Assembly (NCBI GenBank): GCA_028554645.1
Contig: JAQOOI010000061.1
Span: forward strand, 186,001 to 250,000
From: Omphalotus guepiniiformis
Lineage: Eukaryota > Basidiomycota > Agaricomycetes > Agaricales > Omphalotaceae
DNA: 64,000 nt
Reading direction: 5' to 3'
Shown here: positions 35,769 through 48,700 of the stretch, in pieces
Position numbering within the stretch: the stretch's first letter is position 1
Layout: each line of letters opens with the position of its first letter
The notes under the pieces: generated by a model
What the model saw: the letters and a program-made list of their open reading frames with translations, nothing else
Database searches by the model: none
Told to the model about the DNA's origin: nothing
Position numbers and translations under genes: made by a program

Positions 35769-37207
35769 TCAATTCCGAATAATAACCCTCTTCGTATGTT
35801 TCCCCGCTCTTCTCCTCTCAGCATAAGGCATAGGTCTTCTCCATGATTCATCTGGGTCTTCACCCGCACCGACGCCGATGCCTCGTGTGAATTCACCGTT
35901 GGTGTCTATTGACATGCTAGATAGTGGCCCGGGTAGGCCACTGGGTCCTGGTCCTGGTCCTGGGACACCGGGGTGTTGGTGGTGGATTTGTCCGGCGCTG
36001 TTGCCGACGCCTCCTGGGTGTGCGTGAGGGTGAGAGAGTGATAGAATCATTGGTTGGTGTTGTGGAACACCTGGACCAGTGGGTGTAGTATTCGGATTCT
36101 GAGGTGGTGGATGTGATGGGTGGATTAAAGCGAGATGTGGATGTGGTGGATGTGGTGGTGGTGGTGATAACGTAGAAGACATTGACGAAGAATGTGAATT
36201 TCTTCTCGCTGATATCGATGTCGACGAAGCACCAGGTCCACTAGGTCCTGATGAAGAAACCGAAGAAACCGAGATTGCAGATGGCCTTGTATAGTTAGTA
36301 GGTGATTGATGATGAGACGAGGAGGAAGAAGATTCTGCGGTTGTCATTGTTGGTGTTGAGTTGACACTCGACCTTCCAGGTCCAGGTGGTTTGACTCTCA
36401 TCTTCACATCTTCCCCTCCTCCTACCCCGCCACCACCACCAACAACGACCCCCTCCATCCCCATCCCCATACCCATACCCATCCCGGCCCTAAGGTTCGT
36501 CTGCTGTAAATCAACCTCCACTCTAACCCTAACAATCTCCTTCCCAGCCTGTGCGAAAAAAGCCCTCTCCTGCCTCTGAAAATACCCACTCGTAGGTTCT
36601 GGTCTAACTGGAAAATTCCCAGGAGGTGCAGCAGGGAACATTGCCATTAAATCGTGGCCTGTTGGTGGTGTGGGGTATTTTGTTCTTGTTGTTGAGTCTG
36701 GGGATTGTGTTAGGTCGATGTCTGTTGGTCACGGTGTACCATTTCGTTATAATAATACGTATGAGTGTTGAGTGTAGGGAAGGGAGGGGGTACTTTACCT
36801 CTTAGTAGAGAACTAGGTGAAAGTGGTCTCCTCCCTCCTCCTCCTCCTCCTCCTCCTCCCGGGCCTCCTCCTCCTCCTCTCGATCGAGTCGAACTCGAAG
36901 GCGAAGGAAGTAAAACAGAAGAAGAAGATCCCCCATCTCTATCTCTACTATCTCTATCTCGTTGTTCACGGTTACCCAAACCCAAGCTATTATGATTTCG
37001 ATGATGATGATGAGGTTGATGATGATAACTCGGGAGGTGGTGTTGATGTTGATGTTGATCATCACTCATACTAGCGCTGGCGCTGGCACTAGTAGGTGAG
37101 GGAGTAGCTGTTGTTGTTGTCGTTTCGTCCGACCCGTTGTTGTCCCCCCGGTTGGGGAGGGTTAATGTGCCACCTATGGTGTCTACTGGACGGAGGTTGA
37201 ATGCCAT
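35769..37207 (-). CDS. Low-complexity His/Gly/Ser-rich protein with conserved C-terminus
   Basis: Two exons (37207-36799 and 36721-35769) join in phase and give 453 residues. The protein starts MAFNLRPVDTIGGTLTLPNR and then runs through His-rich, Gly-rich, Ser-rich and Pro-rich stretches. Two parts are not low complexity and look conserved: the region around the splice join (SPDSTTRTKYPTPPTGHDL, then SGYFQRQERAFFAQAGKEIV) and the very end (ESWRRPMPYAERRRAGKHTK, then RVIIRN). The basic C-terminus could bind nucleic acid or serve as a nuclear localisation signal; this is inference. I do not recognise a named family. It is the only gene in a desert of about 15 kb and lies between two inverted repeats, so it may have a large regulatory neighbourhood. 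Confidence 0.72.
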
Positions 37208-40145
37208 TTTTTGTTTTTCGAGTCGACGTCGACGTCGACGTGGAGTGAAGAAAGATTTATGTGATGTGTGCAAGCAAGAAAGGTAGCGGTGGGGGGGAAG
37301 GGAGGAAGGGGAGCCTCGACTCGACTCGGAAGAAAGCGTACGAAAAAGGTACACCCTTGGCAAAGCACGCAACTGAACCCCGTCTCAAAGAAGCCTTCGA
37401 AGCCTTCGCGCCTTCGCCTTCGATGGGGGATGCCGGTGGACGGAGGGGAGAGCCTGAGGAGGAAAGGCAAAGACTCGTAAGGGGGCAAGTGCAAGTGCAA
37501 GGGCAAGTGCAGCGCAAAGCTCAAAGCTTGGGGGGAAAAGCAAAAAAAAGGAAGGGGGCAACCCAAAAACGACCGCGAGGGGTGCTGTTAATGTATGTAT
37601 TGTATGTAAGTAAAAAAAATGGTAAATGTAATGTACATATCTATATCTAGATTTCTGCAATCTGGAATCTCAGTACGACTTACGAGTAAGTAAGTACCGG
37701 TTACCCATCAGGTATCAGTACGTACGTACGTACATACTTACACTGTTTTACACACACCCATAAGTACAGTATCCTGATTCCGATTTCGTATATAATCTCA
37801 TATGATCTTGATTCGATTCTGATTCTTGGGGATCTTACCGATACCGACACCGACACCGGTAACAGAAACTTGGATATGTATGTAAAGAAATGAACTGAAT
37901 TTGAGAAAACCTTGAAATAGAACAAGGGGAAGAAGAAGGCCCTAAGTAGGGAAGTTTTACTCGGCTTTCGGGATTCGGACTTGCTTGGACGTCTGGACTG
38001 CACAGCTGCAAGTTTCCGGATTGGAACTCCCTCTCCGAGACTCAGTCACGGTGTATGTATCGGTGTATCCTGTTAGTTACAGTATTGCCCACTCGGGCGA
38101 TGCAAGCGATGCAAGCCTAGGCCTTTGAAGGTAACTGAAGTAGATCTATACATACATATTACCATATTCAACTGAATCAATTCATAGATCAGATCAATGA
38201 CAAGTTACAACGCCCTGCGCAGGTTGCCAGCTGTTGCCAGTGTCAGGACAGTGCAACGCAAAACGCAGCGCTGAATATGAATTCCGAACGAAACGAACGG
38301 ACGAAGCGAGCGAACGAACGAACGAACGAGCGAGTGCCAGTGAGCCTCGGACATCGGATGAACGAAGACGAAGAACGAAAGACGAAAGACTCGGACTCTG
38401 AGACGAAACGAACAAGGAACGAACGAACGCCGGCTCACGAATTTCAAGTTTTTGACAATGACAATGACCCAAAAAAAAACCAATCTCTTGAATGACAAAA
38501 AGTATACAAAAAGCCTTGGCCTTGGCAGCCGCACGCAGCCGGGGGCGTAACGCATAACGCGTAAACGGCTCTTCGTTCCCTGAAATTCCTTCCTTCCTCA
38601 GTCCTTCCTTCCGCCCTTCTCTTGTCTTCCTAACTTGAAGTTCCTTCCAGTCCGTCTTCCGACCTTCTTTCCTTTCGTAAACAATCAATCAAGTAAGAGT
38701 AGGTAGGTAAGGTAAGAATTACCCACACACTCAGTCGGACCATTGATAACATGAGCAACCGTGGACCTTAGCTTGAACCCTGGGTGGCACTGGCATAATC
38801 CCCTCATCTCATCTACATATTCCATATATCATGATCTCCATCTCCATCTTAGCTTCAATCTCCCCAATCTCAGGCTCCCATCTTCCGAATCCGAATTCAT
38901 CTGATTCTCTAATGATCTCACGCATACGCATGCGCACGCGCACGAAATACATAGAAAACTCACTCGGCGCGGCTCTGGCTTCTCCGAGTCATTGTCATTG
39001 TCAATTTCTCACCTAAGGCCTCAGGCAGGTTCTTTTCACCTTCTATGTTTCTGCGCTTCTTCTTTCTTCAAGTAGTTCTTCTTCAAGTTCTTCTTCTTCT
39101 TCTCTTTGAAGTCTTCAAGTTCTCTTTCCCCCATCTTCAGCTTCAGCTTCAACCCCTTCTTCTTCTCGGTAAACTGAGATTGAATATCTCAAACGAACAA
39201 TAAACGCACGCCCCCACGCACGCACGCACGGATGGATGGCGCACAGATGGGTATGTAAATGGTTCCGGTTCAAGTAATTATTCAAATACTGCACATAGTA
39301 TCATGATTCGTTCAGTTACATAATTTGAATTTCGCTTTTCGCTGTTCTGTAACTTGTTACTAATACCGGGCCCTGGTATGTACAGTACCTGTACAGTAAC
39401 CGTCGCTCCTTCTGCCTGCCGTCAAGTACAGTACTTACGGGCCTTACGGCGGTTTACGGCGGTTTACGGACGTATTTATGATTTTTGCTTCCTTCCCCCC
39501 GGTCAATTATCAATTATCAATTTGATTTTTTTTCTTTTTATGTAATGGGACGGATTGTCTGTCTGTCTACGTCTGTCTACGTACATACGTAAAGGGATCA
39601 GAGGATATATCGCTCTTTCGTCTCCCGCCCTTCAAGATCTCTTGCCTTTTCTCATACGTACTCATGAGGATGGATTCGGAGGAGAGAGAGAGGTTGAAGG
39701 CGGTAAGTGCTGTGCGTGGGGGGGTGCGTTCAGGCGTTAGGTATGAATGAATGAATGAACAGAGGTATATTTATGCTGACGCTGACGTGGTATCGTTGCA
39801 TAGGTATGTACTACATACTTAGCAAAGGTACTACCGGTAGGAACATCCTTATAATATCCCATCAAGTCGATCAATTGAGACACAGGCGAGTCTGAGGTGC
39901 CGGTGAACTCTTCTAAACTGATCTGACGGAATAGGACGATGATATTTAGGAGCATAGGTAGGGGGAGGATGTCGATGAGTTGATGAGATGAGGCTGGGAC
40001 TGTGTTAATGATATGATATGATAGGGAAAGAACGGAAGCGGAAGCACGGAAGTGTTGGTGCATATACTCGGATACACCCTGTGTGGCGCCAGAGGGCTCT
40101 TGCGGTGACTTTGGGACCTCTAATCAGAACCATTACGCGGGTCAT

Positions 40146-40516
40146 CAGTTCAAACGCGCATACATACACTTTCTTCATCTTACTTATCACCTCGATCGGG
40201 CCCATCGCTATTTACCCATTCAAGTTATCACCTCAATCGAATCGAATCATGAATCATGATGCATGAATATTTGAATCATAGACTGACATATGATTCTCTC
40301 CCGAGTCTCGATCGTACTAATAGTAGCTAGCGACGTATCGTCTCCGTCGTTGTCGGGAGACATCATACTTCCTGCCACCGTATGTACATTCATTAATCAT
40401 TGTCCATAGGATATGATAGGATATGATCTTCTTTCCTATGTATGTCGAATCATTACCGTATCATAACATAATAGACAAAGACAAAGGCAAGACTTGAAGC
40501 ATACATACATACATAG
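40146..40516 (-). repeat. Inverted repeat, copy B
   Basis: Reverse-orientation copy of 33993-34343, about 5.8 kb away. It carries several short insertions relative to copy A, for example in the TATGATATGATA stretch and before GGGCCCATCG. Confidence 0.93.
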
Positions 40517-41506
40517 TCATTCCCCTTATCATCAATAGCTTGAATGGACGTTATGCGTCCCCCCGCGCGTGTATCATGAGATATACCGTACATAGATTCT
40601 TATTCTCCCCCGTGGAAGTTCAAGCTAAGATTTGATCTTGCTAAAGTTATTGTATATGTACAGTAAAGTATTTCAGCGTTCTTTGAGTTCATGTTCGACC
40701 GACTGTACTTATATGGTGTTAAGGGGTACGTTCATGTCAAGGCCTGTACTTACTTACTTACTTGTACGGAAACAACCACGATGACTGGTTTCCTCATACA
40801 CAACAGGGTATAAACTTACTTACTCCGAACTCCGAGAAATTTAACGACCAAATGAGAATGAGAATGAGAACGAGAATGCAAAAAGTGCCTTTTAACAGAT
40901 GAAGACGTCTTCTGTCAGTGTGAGTGTCAATGCATAGCGGAGAGTCAAATTCATACAGTTACATAGCGGATTCACGTCATCGTGCACTGTTTGCCCTGAG
41001 TCTGACGTGCACCATTCATACTGGTTCCTCCCCTGATAATGATTTGAGTGAGAAGAAAGTTTGTAAGTACAAGCAGGAACGAGGGACACAAACCGATGGT
41101 CTGTAATCTGTATTGAGTCACATTCTAAGTACCCCTGTGCCGGACACCTCAGTACTCAGTACTAGTTCCTGCTCCTGAAGTAAATATAAGTTATCGGTTG
41201 GATCAAATTAAGCGCGTTCAACAGATCTAGAAGGCGCCGTGAGGTTTTTCGCATGGCCCTGCCCTGTCCTGTCCTGGGGATCTTTCAGTGTCGTGGGATG
41301 CGGAGTCTTGAGAACAGACATGGAAGAAATAGAGCTGTTCGCGAAGACTTGACTTGTCAGAGGCTTGTTAGTGGTAACGACGTAGTGTGTAGGTAGGTAG
41401 GTACAGAGGTAGGTACGAATTCGAATTCCGGCGGCGGTGTCGTGGCGTTAAACCCGTTGACAGTGCCTAGGGTATGTGTTTTTTTCAAACGTCGTCAGCG
41501 TGAGTT

Positions 41507-41542
41507 CGATAGATAGATAGATAAATAGATAGATAGATAGAC
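41507..41542. repeat. GATA microsatellite
   Basis: GATA units interrupted once by AATA. Confidence 0.85.
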
Positions 41543-43016
41543 TGACAATGACAGGGTGGCAGGGACATTAAAGCCAGGGGACATACATACATATTGCCTA
41601 CATATTGCACTGCTTGACGTGTATGTAACATGTAGGATTTTGGCTCGCTCGGGACAGGCCTGACAGACTCGGGATTGTCTTCTGTGACAGCCTCTGTCAG
41701 CGATTTACAGGTTTACAGGTTTACAGGTCGTCAAATCAGAACTGAATTGGTTGCTGTATAGTTGTAGAGTATGTCAGATGAACGTCGGACATGATATATC
41801 AATTATATGGGAGAATTAGACAGACCTTACAATACAGTACGACGTGATCGAACATCGCATTCATTCGGTAAACGGCATCTATTGCCAGTGTGCGTATGTA
41901 TCAGTGCCGAGTTGTTTTGAAGGCTTGAAGCGGGATGATATAGATAGCGCCGGGTGGATGGATGTACATAATAGCAAGTTGTGAGCGCAGCCCGCTTCGC
42001 GCTTCGCTGGAAGTTGACCATGCCATGTCAGTTTTTTGATTTTCTCCGAGTTGTTAGCTATCTGAGCCTGTCGAGCTTACCGTCGCAATCCCATCCATCC
42101 GCGTCTGTGTCGGAAAGTACCTGACTCTTCCGAACGGATACCTGGCAGCTGTAAACCTCATGACGCAAAAAGAAACTGAAAATAGACCCCCTTCAATTCA
42201 TTAGACCTTGGGCCTCTTTGGACCTGAGAGTCCTGAATAGTCGATGTCAGAATGTCAGCGAGCCAAGAATAATGAACTATCATCGGTAATTCGAGAATTT
42301 ACATACAATAATACATACAATTGCAATGGAAAGCTCCGGTGCCCACTCGAGCGAGCTGTGAGCACACAAATCAGATTCATTGGCAATCACCGAGAGGGCT
42401 GAGGATCCCTGAGATTCAATAATCTAGATGTTTTTTTCCCTAGAGATTTCATCTAGGAATTACACAGTAACTTTCGATGCAGAAAGCAGTGAGAACCGAC
42501 GTGTGTGCGCACCGAGATCGAGGGCGGTAGAGTATGTACAGAAAGCAGAAAGGAAGACTCAGTCTACTGCCGCCGGCACGCTGCTCAATCCGGCTCCGCT
42601 GGCAAATTCAGGCTCCGACCGGCGCGGAACGCCGAGCATGGCCGAGGGGATGACGAATCTCAAGGGGGAATGGTTACGACGACGCTAGTCTGAGTCTCCA
42701 ACCTGCAAAACCATTCCTTTTACCCAAAGTGTCCCTCTCAAACTCAATTTCGTCGTTCGCACTGCTAGTGCTAGGGTTTCTGACTGTCTTGCTCTATCGT
42801 AAATTCGGCTTATTGAACTGTAACATGGTAAATGTTCTATCATTATCCTCATGGTTTGATAGAACACTCACGTGTATATTGTTGTGTTATGCTATGGGTC
42901 CCCCCCCTTCCGCCCTATTGTCCACCAATCGTATCGAAATCGCGAAATCGTCGATCATCGTATCTTTGACTTGAGTATAGTCTTCGAGGTCCAAGTATTC
43001 TTCTGGGGATAGGAAG

Positions 43017-44336
43017 ATGGATGAGAATGTTGCTCAGTTTTGTGCTGTCACAGGTGCTACGTGAGTCGTCCTTTTCTCTACTCGCTCGTTACCTTCTTGC
43101 GGGGCGGCTGAGGCTGACTGATCTTCACTGATCAGCAATAAAGACGCAAAAAAGTTTTTGGATAAATTCAAGAGGTTAGATGCTGCGGTTGATGCTTATT
43201 ATAACGACCCTACGGCTCTGGGGTCTTCAGCCCGAGGCTCAGGACAGACAAATGCGCCGTCGACGAGTAAATTGAATACTCTGTTTGATAAATATAAAGG
43301 TCCGTCGATTTCGAGGTTGTGTCGTGTGCACTTAACAGGAGCCAGTGTCTATGTTCATTAGATCCGGAAGGGGAGGATATAAGCATCGATGGAACGATTA
43401 AGATGTGTGAAGATTTAGAAGTGGATCCTGAAGATGTCGTTCTTTTGGCCGTCGCGTATGAGCTCAAATCCCCGAGAGTTGGGGAATGGAATAAGAAGGG
43501 ATGGGTGGAAGGGTGGAAGAGTATTGGGTACGTACGAATTCTCCTCTCCTCTCCATGTGTTCAGTATCCTCCCTCCCGTTTTCCGTTTTTGCTGACCCCT
43601 GGACCTGGACACCTGAAATAGGTGTGATTCTACATCTGCTATGAAAGCAGCTCTCCCTCGGCTTGGCGAGAAACTCGGATCTAATCCAGAGTACTTTCGA
43701 AAAGTGTACTTGCATACGTTTGATTTTGCTAGGTCAGAAGGACAACGGAGTCTTGGTATGTGGATTTGATTTCCTTCCCCCCCCCCTCTATCTCCGCGTA
43801 CCCCCATACCATACTGACCACTTCTGCGGCGCGACAGGCCTTGATACTGCGCAAGCGTTTTGGGCACTTCTCTTACCGCATGGTTTGAAAGGCGGTGCGC
43901 TATCGCATATCCATACGAAAGACGGAGATGACGATGTTGAGATGAGCGGAGAACAAGGCTGGAAATCGGAGTATACGGAATGGTGGTTTGAGTTCTTGAA
44001 GGAGAGGGGAGGTAAAGGTGTCAGCAAGGATACATGGACGATGGTACGTACTTCTGTTTTTACTCTCTCTATAGTAATTCTCGTTCATTCCCCCCTCCTG
44101 AGTCCTGACTTTTGTTCCTCTGTTGTTCCTTCCAGTTCCTCGATTTCGTACGTTCGATTGACGCCAAGTTTGAGAAGTATGATGTGGAAGGTATGTTGTT
44201 TTTGTTAATGAAGAAAGTATCTCCGACGAGAGGCCCCGCCGATATAACTCACGTTATCCCGTTTATAGAGGCTTGGCCATCAACCATAGATGATTTTGTT
44301 GGATGGGCTAAGGAACGGTTAACGTCAAACGCATGA
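43017..44336 (+). CDS. DCN1: DCN1-like cullin neddylation factor
   Basis: Seven exons (43017-43060, 43136-43299, 43362-43527, 43622-43755, 43838-44043, 44136-44190, 44269-44336) give 278 residues, the expected length. The N-terminal UBA-like domain is at 1-45 (VAQFCAVTGATNKDAKKFLD, then RLDAAVDAYYND). The PONY domain follows from about residue 65, with DISIDGTIKMCEDLEVDPED, VLLAVAYELKSP, the helix pair around FDFARSEGQRSL, and FWALLLPHG. The C-terminal cullin-binding end is WPSTIDDFVGWAKERL. Dcn1 acts as a co-E3 that speeds transfer of NEDD8 from Ubc12 to cullins, so it switches on SCF-type ubiquitin ligases. The ATG at 43017 is the only one that leads directly into the UBA-like helix. All introns are canonical. 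Confidence 0.95.
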
Positions 44337-45757
44337 TGGTCTCATACATACCAATACCAATATCCGTGTTAATTGGCTCTCTCTGTTGTATTTCCGTGGC
44401 CCCCGCCCCCCATTCACAAATTGTTGTACCCTCTCAAATATCAATCACCGACTGGCAGTCCAGCATCCCAAAAAAACAAAAAGTCCCAACACGCACTTAG
44501 CGGGGGTGAGGCTCTCCCGTGCCGTGGGTCAGTGGCACTTGATCATGATATTACAGTATATGACACAAGGGATCTTCTCCCGAGAAGCAACTTAGCACTT
44601 AGCACAAGAGAAGCCTGCGAGGGTTTATCATATCGCGGGATTGTTGGCTTCCTTGCTTGGCTTGCATGTAAGAGCCATTACATTACATTACATACCCCTC
44701 AGTGTTCCAAAACCCCCATTTGTTCTGCCGGTCCTGAGATACTGGCGGACTCGGAAGTGTTGTGACCGACCTCGTTTACTTGTGTACTCGTTTTACTCGT
44801 TTACATGCTCATCACATCAAGGTCTCATTAGCTCGAACCGCTCGGTTATAATATGTACTCATCTTTATCATTTTCATTAGGCGACCTTTGGTGTGTGGGA
44901 GGGTTACAGTCCTCGGGTGTCAGGGTTGTTCTCTTCCTGTCCTATCAATGGACACTATAACAGATAGATAGAAGCGGTGTTCAATAACGGCCGCAGGCTT
45001 GTGGAATCTCAATCGTCAGGCTCAGGTTCGCAAAGACTTTGACATGCATATACAGTACGGATTCGGAACAGGTGCAACGAATCGCTTGAGGAAGGATCCT
45101 GTATAATGGAATGGGTTTCTGGTTTCCATTTCCATACAAGCATGTTTTAATCCCAAGGGCCGCCATGTGCGTGCGTAAGGGCTCCGCCGGGAAACGTCAA
45201 AAGTTCCCTAGGTATCACACAAACTAGTATCACAAAAACAAAACAATCTATGTACATACGAGGGAGGCTGTGGAGGCTCAAAAACCGAACATACCGCTCG
45301 TGAGCCTCAGAATTTGAGAACCCCGGGGTGGGCTTACTGGCGCACTTCTTCTTTCTATTCGGCCATCTGCGATTTTGTTTCTTACGCTGTGTTGTGAGGC
45401 TTCTTATGCTCACCCATTGTTCCAGAGTTGTGATAAAAGCTGTGAATCGTGGAAAACATGTGGTACCGGTGGGCCCTACTCGAAGTCCTCGCAAGTCACC
45501 TTGAGAAAGGAGTTTCCTTGTTTGTTACAAGCTCTGAAAGCTGGTATAGTATCTACTTTACTGAAGTAGCTATTATATGTAGTATTGTAATATGCGGCTA
45601 AATGAGCGTAGGGTCCCTGAAGAGGGAGGATCGGAACAACAAAACAGACTGGAGTGTATATACAGGTACTACGTAGGAAAATGTCCTTCAATTCAAGAAG
45701 AAAAAGTCCATAAGCAATCCTCGGCACCGAATCGGTCCGTTAACCACCACCCACCCC
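44337..45757. other. Intergenic between convergent genes, nothing recognised
   Basis: Lies between the 3' ends of DCN1 and laccase. Short open frames on both strands have no family signal and no splice-supported partners. Confidence 0.5.
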
Positions 45758-48700
45758 TCAAAAGAACTGATGCTTCAATTTCATGTGCTGGACGTAGTGG
45801 CCGTGGCCACTATCGTGGCGCTTCGAAGTCGTAGAAGCATTTCCGCCAAGTTCCGGCTGATCGAGAGCATCATATATCGGGCACAGTTCATCCCATGAAT
45901 CTAAGTAAATCCAGCGCGGGAAACACAAGGGTTCAGGACAAGAAGTTCCGGGTATTTGAGAAAAGGACACAGGGAAAAACAGAAACGACCGTGACGAAGG
46001 GACTTACCAGGAACAGGACCCATTGAGTTAGTTATCCCAGCAGCATCTTCCACTAGGATGACGCCTAGTCCACTATCAATATTTGTTCAGTGTGAGTATG
46101 TATAATGTAGCCGTCTTTGCGAATTAGTATGTAGAAATGATTTACTCACGCTGCTGTGTGTCGATCGATGTGACTGTGAGTAGCGGGGTGTGAGTCAAAG
46201 GGCATGAGAGTTCTTCGAAGATGTACATAGAGTAAGTAGAAAAAAATAACGCACCAATGCAAGACCCATGGACCGGAGTTATCGGTCTTAAACCGAATCG
46301 TAGTGTTGTCGCCATTGAAACCAGTACTGACAGTGTCTCGCCGTACAGGGTTGATATAATTGTAGACCGAGCTATTGGCGCTACGAATTACATCAAAGAC
46401 GTGCTATGAAAGAAATCCTCTTAGGGTCAGTATTGTATAAGGAACCCGTTCAACGAGTCGCACGTACACCATGTAAATGCATGGGATGCTACAAAGAACT
46501 AATTTCAACACATTTGTTTTGTAAAGTGAATGAACGGACTCACAGGACCGCCAGGTGCATTGGAAGGCGGGAAAGATATTTGGATTACTTTATTAGGAGG
46601 GAGTGTATATATCGACCCAGAGGGCATTAGAGAAGCTAGAGGAAACCAAGGGAATTGAGCCGGAGGTGGCACAGAGGTTATTGTAGAATAGATCAAGTCA
46701 CCTGCGTCGGTTGTACCGCTCAGGATCTGCAGCAACACTGGAACCGTAGGAGCTGTCAGAGACTCCCCATTCACGGTAAATTCTTCTCGGGTAAAGTTCT
46801 GGTATGAAATTCATTCAGTTCAAGGGCTGGGAGTTGCGTTAGGTATATGAATAAACGTACAAATCCCAGATTCATAGTGATGCTGACGTCGGCGCCATCG
46901 ATATTAGGCTCTCCAGGCTAAAAAACGCCAGTATATTGAGCAACGTGAACAAGTATAATTAACACAAAGTTACTACTCACCGCGCCTGGATTCTCAAGGG
47001 GCTAAAAAGGAATGCGTAAGCGTAAGTATGTTTCGCCGCCTCGTTTCTCAACGATATTACGAACGTGTAAATTCGTTTCAACCAATGGATTCAAAAATTC
47101 AACTCCTCCCTCGGTCGTGGGGTCTGCGAAAGAAGCGCCAGCATACCGCAAAACAGCCATGTTCAAACCATCGGCAAAACCTGCTGCACCCGAACTTGGA
47201 TTGGCTCTGATCCCTGGACACAATAACAAGCCGGGGTGAGATGTAGAGTTTTCGCATGTAATAGAGCTTTTTTCTTACAGTAATTATCCACCGGTTGAAT
47301 GGCATTCAGCTATTGAAAAAAAATGTTATTTCCAATTCCGAAGGTTCAATCAACATGAATAGTAACACACAACGAACGAGTAGCGTTGACCTGTGATTTC
47401 CCAGCGATGAACGTCCAAGTCTCGGATAAAGAAACAGTTCGGAAAACCCACGCACCTGCAAAGATTTGAATTGAATCCACCGTCAATGGGTCGGTATTTA
47501 CTCCGTCGGCCTCAATAACCTGTGATGGAAGTCATAGTTACATGTGTAAAGCAACATCCTTTCACCCACACTTACCGTCATGGAATGCCCATCGATAGAG
47601 AATACGAAGTTGGCATCGCATGACATGGCGATGAGTCGGAACCGGTATCTGAAGAGACGACAACGACAAAAAACGCTTCAGTAAGTACTTCCCGGCGCCG
47701 CGCTGAATAGTGATTTGTTCATACCGCTTTCCATAGACGACGTTGACAATGGAAAGTGGTGATGCAGGACCACCTTTGTATCGTCCTGGAAAATGCATAC
47801 AGTGACAGTGAGTATCAATCACTCCTTCTGCGGAACTTGCCGAAATTCTACTCACCAAGACCATTGATCAACACCGAATCCGAGTCGCTAGAGATGAATA
47901 TGTAAGAACGGGTCTTTCCGACGAGAAGTAATTCTCAAGCTGAGAACGACTTACGGATGTGGACCACCTGACGGTGCAGGTTTATCTGCGATCCACGGAA
48001 TAGAGATTCGATTAAATGACATGCTTTTAGAACCAAAAACTGCGCAGTCAGACTCGGATGAATACTCACGATACCTGATCAAGTCATAGTGAGCTTCAGT
48101 TTACCCATCAGGAAAGGAAAATCTCTACTCACCAATCGGTTAATGTTATGATGGTACTCTCTAGCATCGCCCGGGAGTATTAAGATGTTAAGCAATACAA
48201 TTATTTCGGAAAACAAAAACAAAGTACTCACCGTCGTCGACGTCATACAAGCCAGCATAGGGGTCGTTTGAGTCGTATATGATGAGGGGACCTCGTAGAC
48301 CGTCGCAGTATTGTGTAGCTGCAATGATGCTTCGATGAGCAAACAAGAGAGAGGATTGTACACAGGAAAGAAGTTGCACTAACCGTGGTGTGAGTGGTAC
48401 CAGAAGGTACCAGCTTGATCAGTGACATTGAACTCGTACATAAACGAGTGGCCGGGTGAAATTGGGCATTGGTTGACGAAAGTCGGCCTGAAGGAATCAT
48501 GGACAATGGGTATGGGCGAGATGCATGTATCGGGTGTAGAGTACTTACCCATCTGCCCAATTGGCTTTCGGCACGTTCATACCATGCCAATGCTTTGCGG
48601 TTGACGAAAAAATTGGTAAACACATTCTGGGTTTCTATGGTGAGGGATTTATAATAAAACTTACTACTGAAGTGGTTGTCAACATTGAAACATCGGTCAA

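Larger units (their letters stand above)
37208..43016. other. Gene desert, right part
   Basis: About 5.8 kb without a supported gene, rich in TACGTAC, GTAAGTA, AACGAACG and TTCTTC motifs. It holds inverted-repeat copy B and a GATA run near 41507-41542. A palindromic TCGACGTCGACGTCGACGT lies just 5' of the gene ending at 37207. Open frames are compositional artefacts. Confidence 0.55.
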
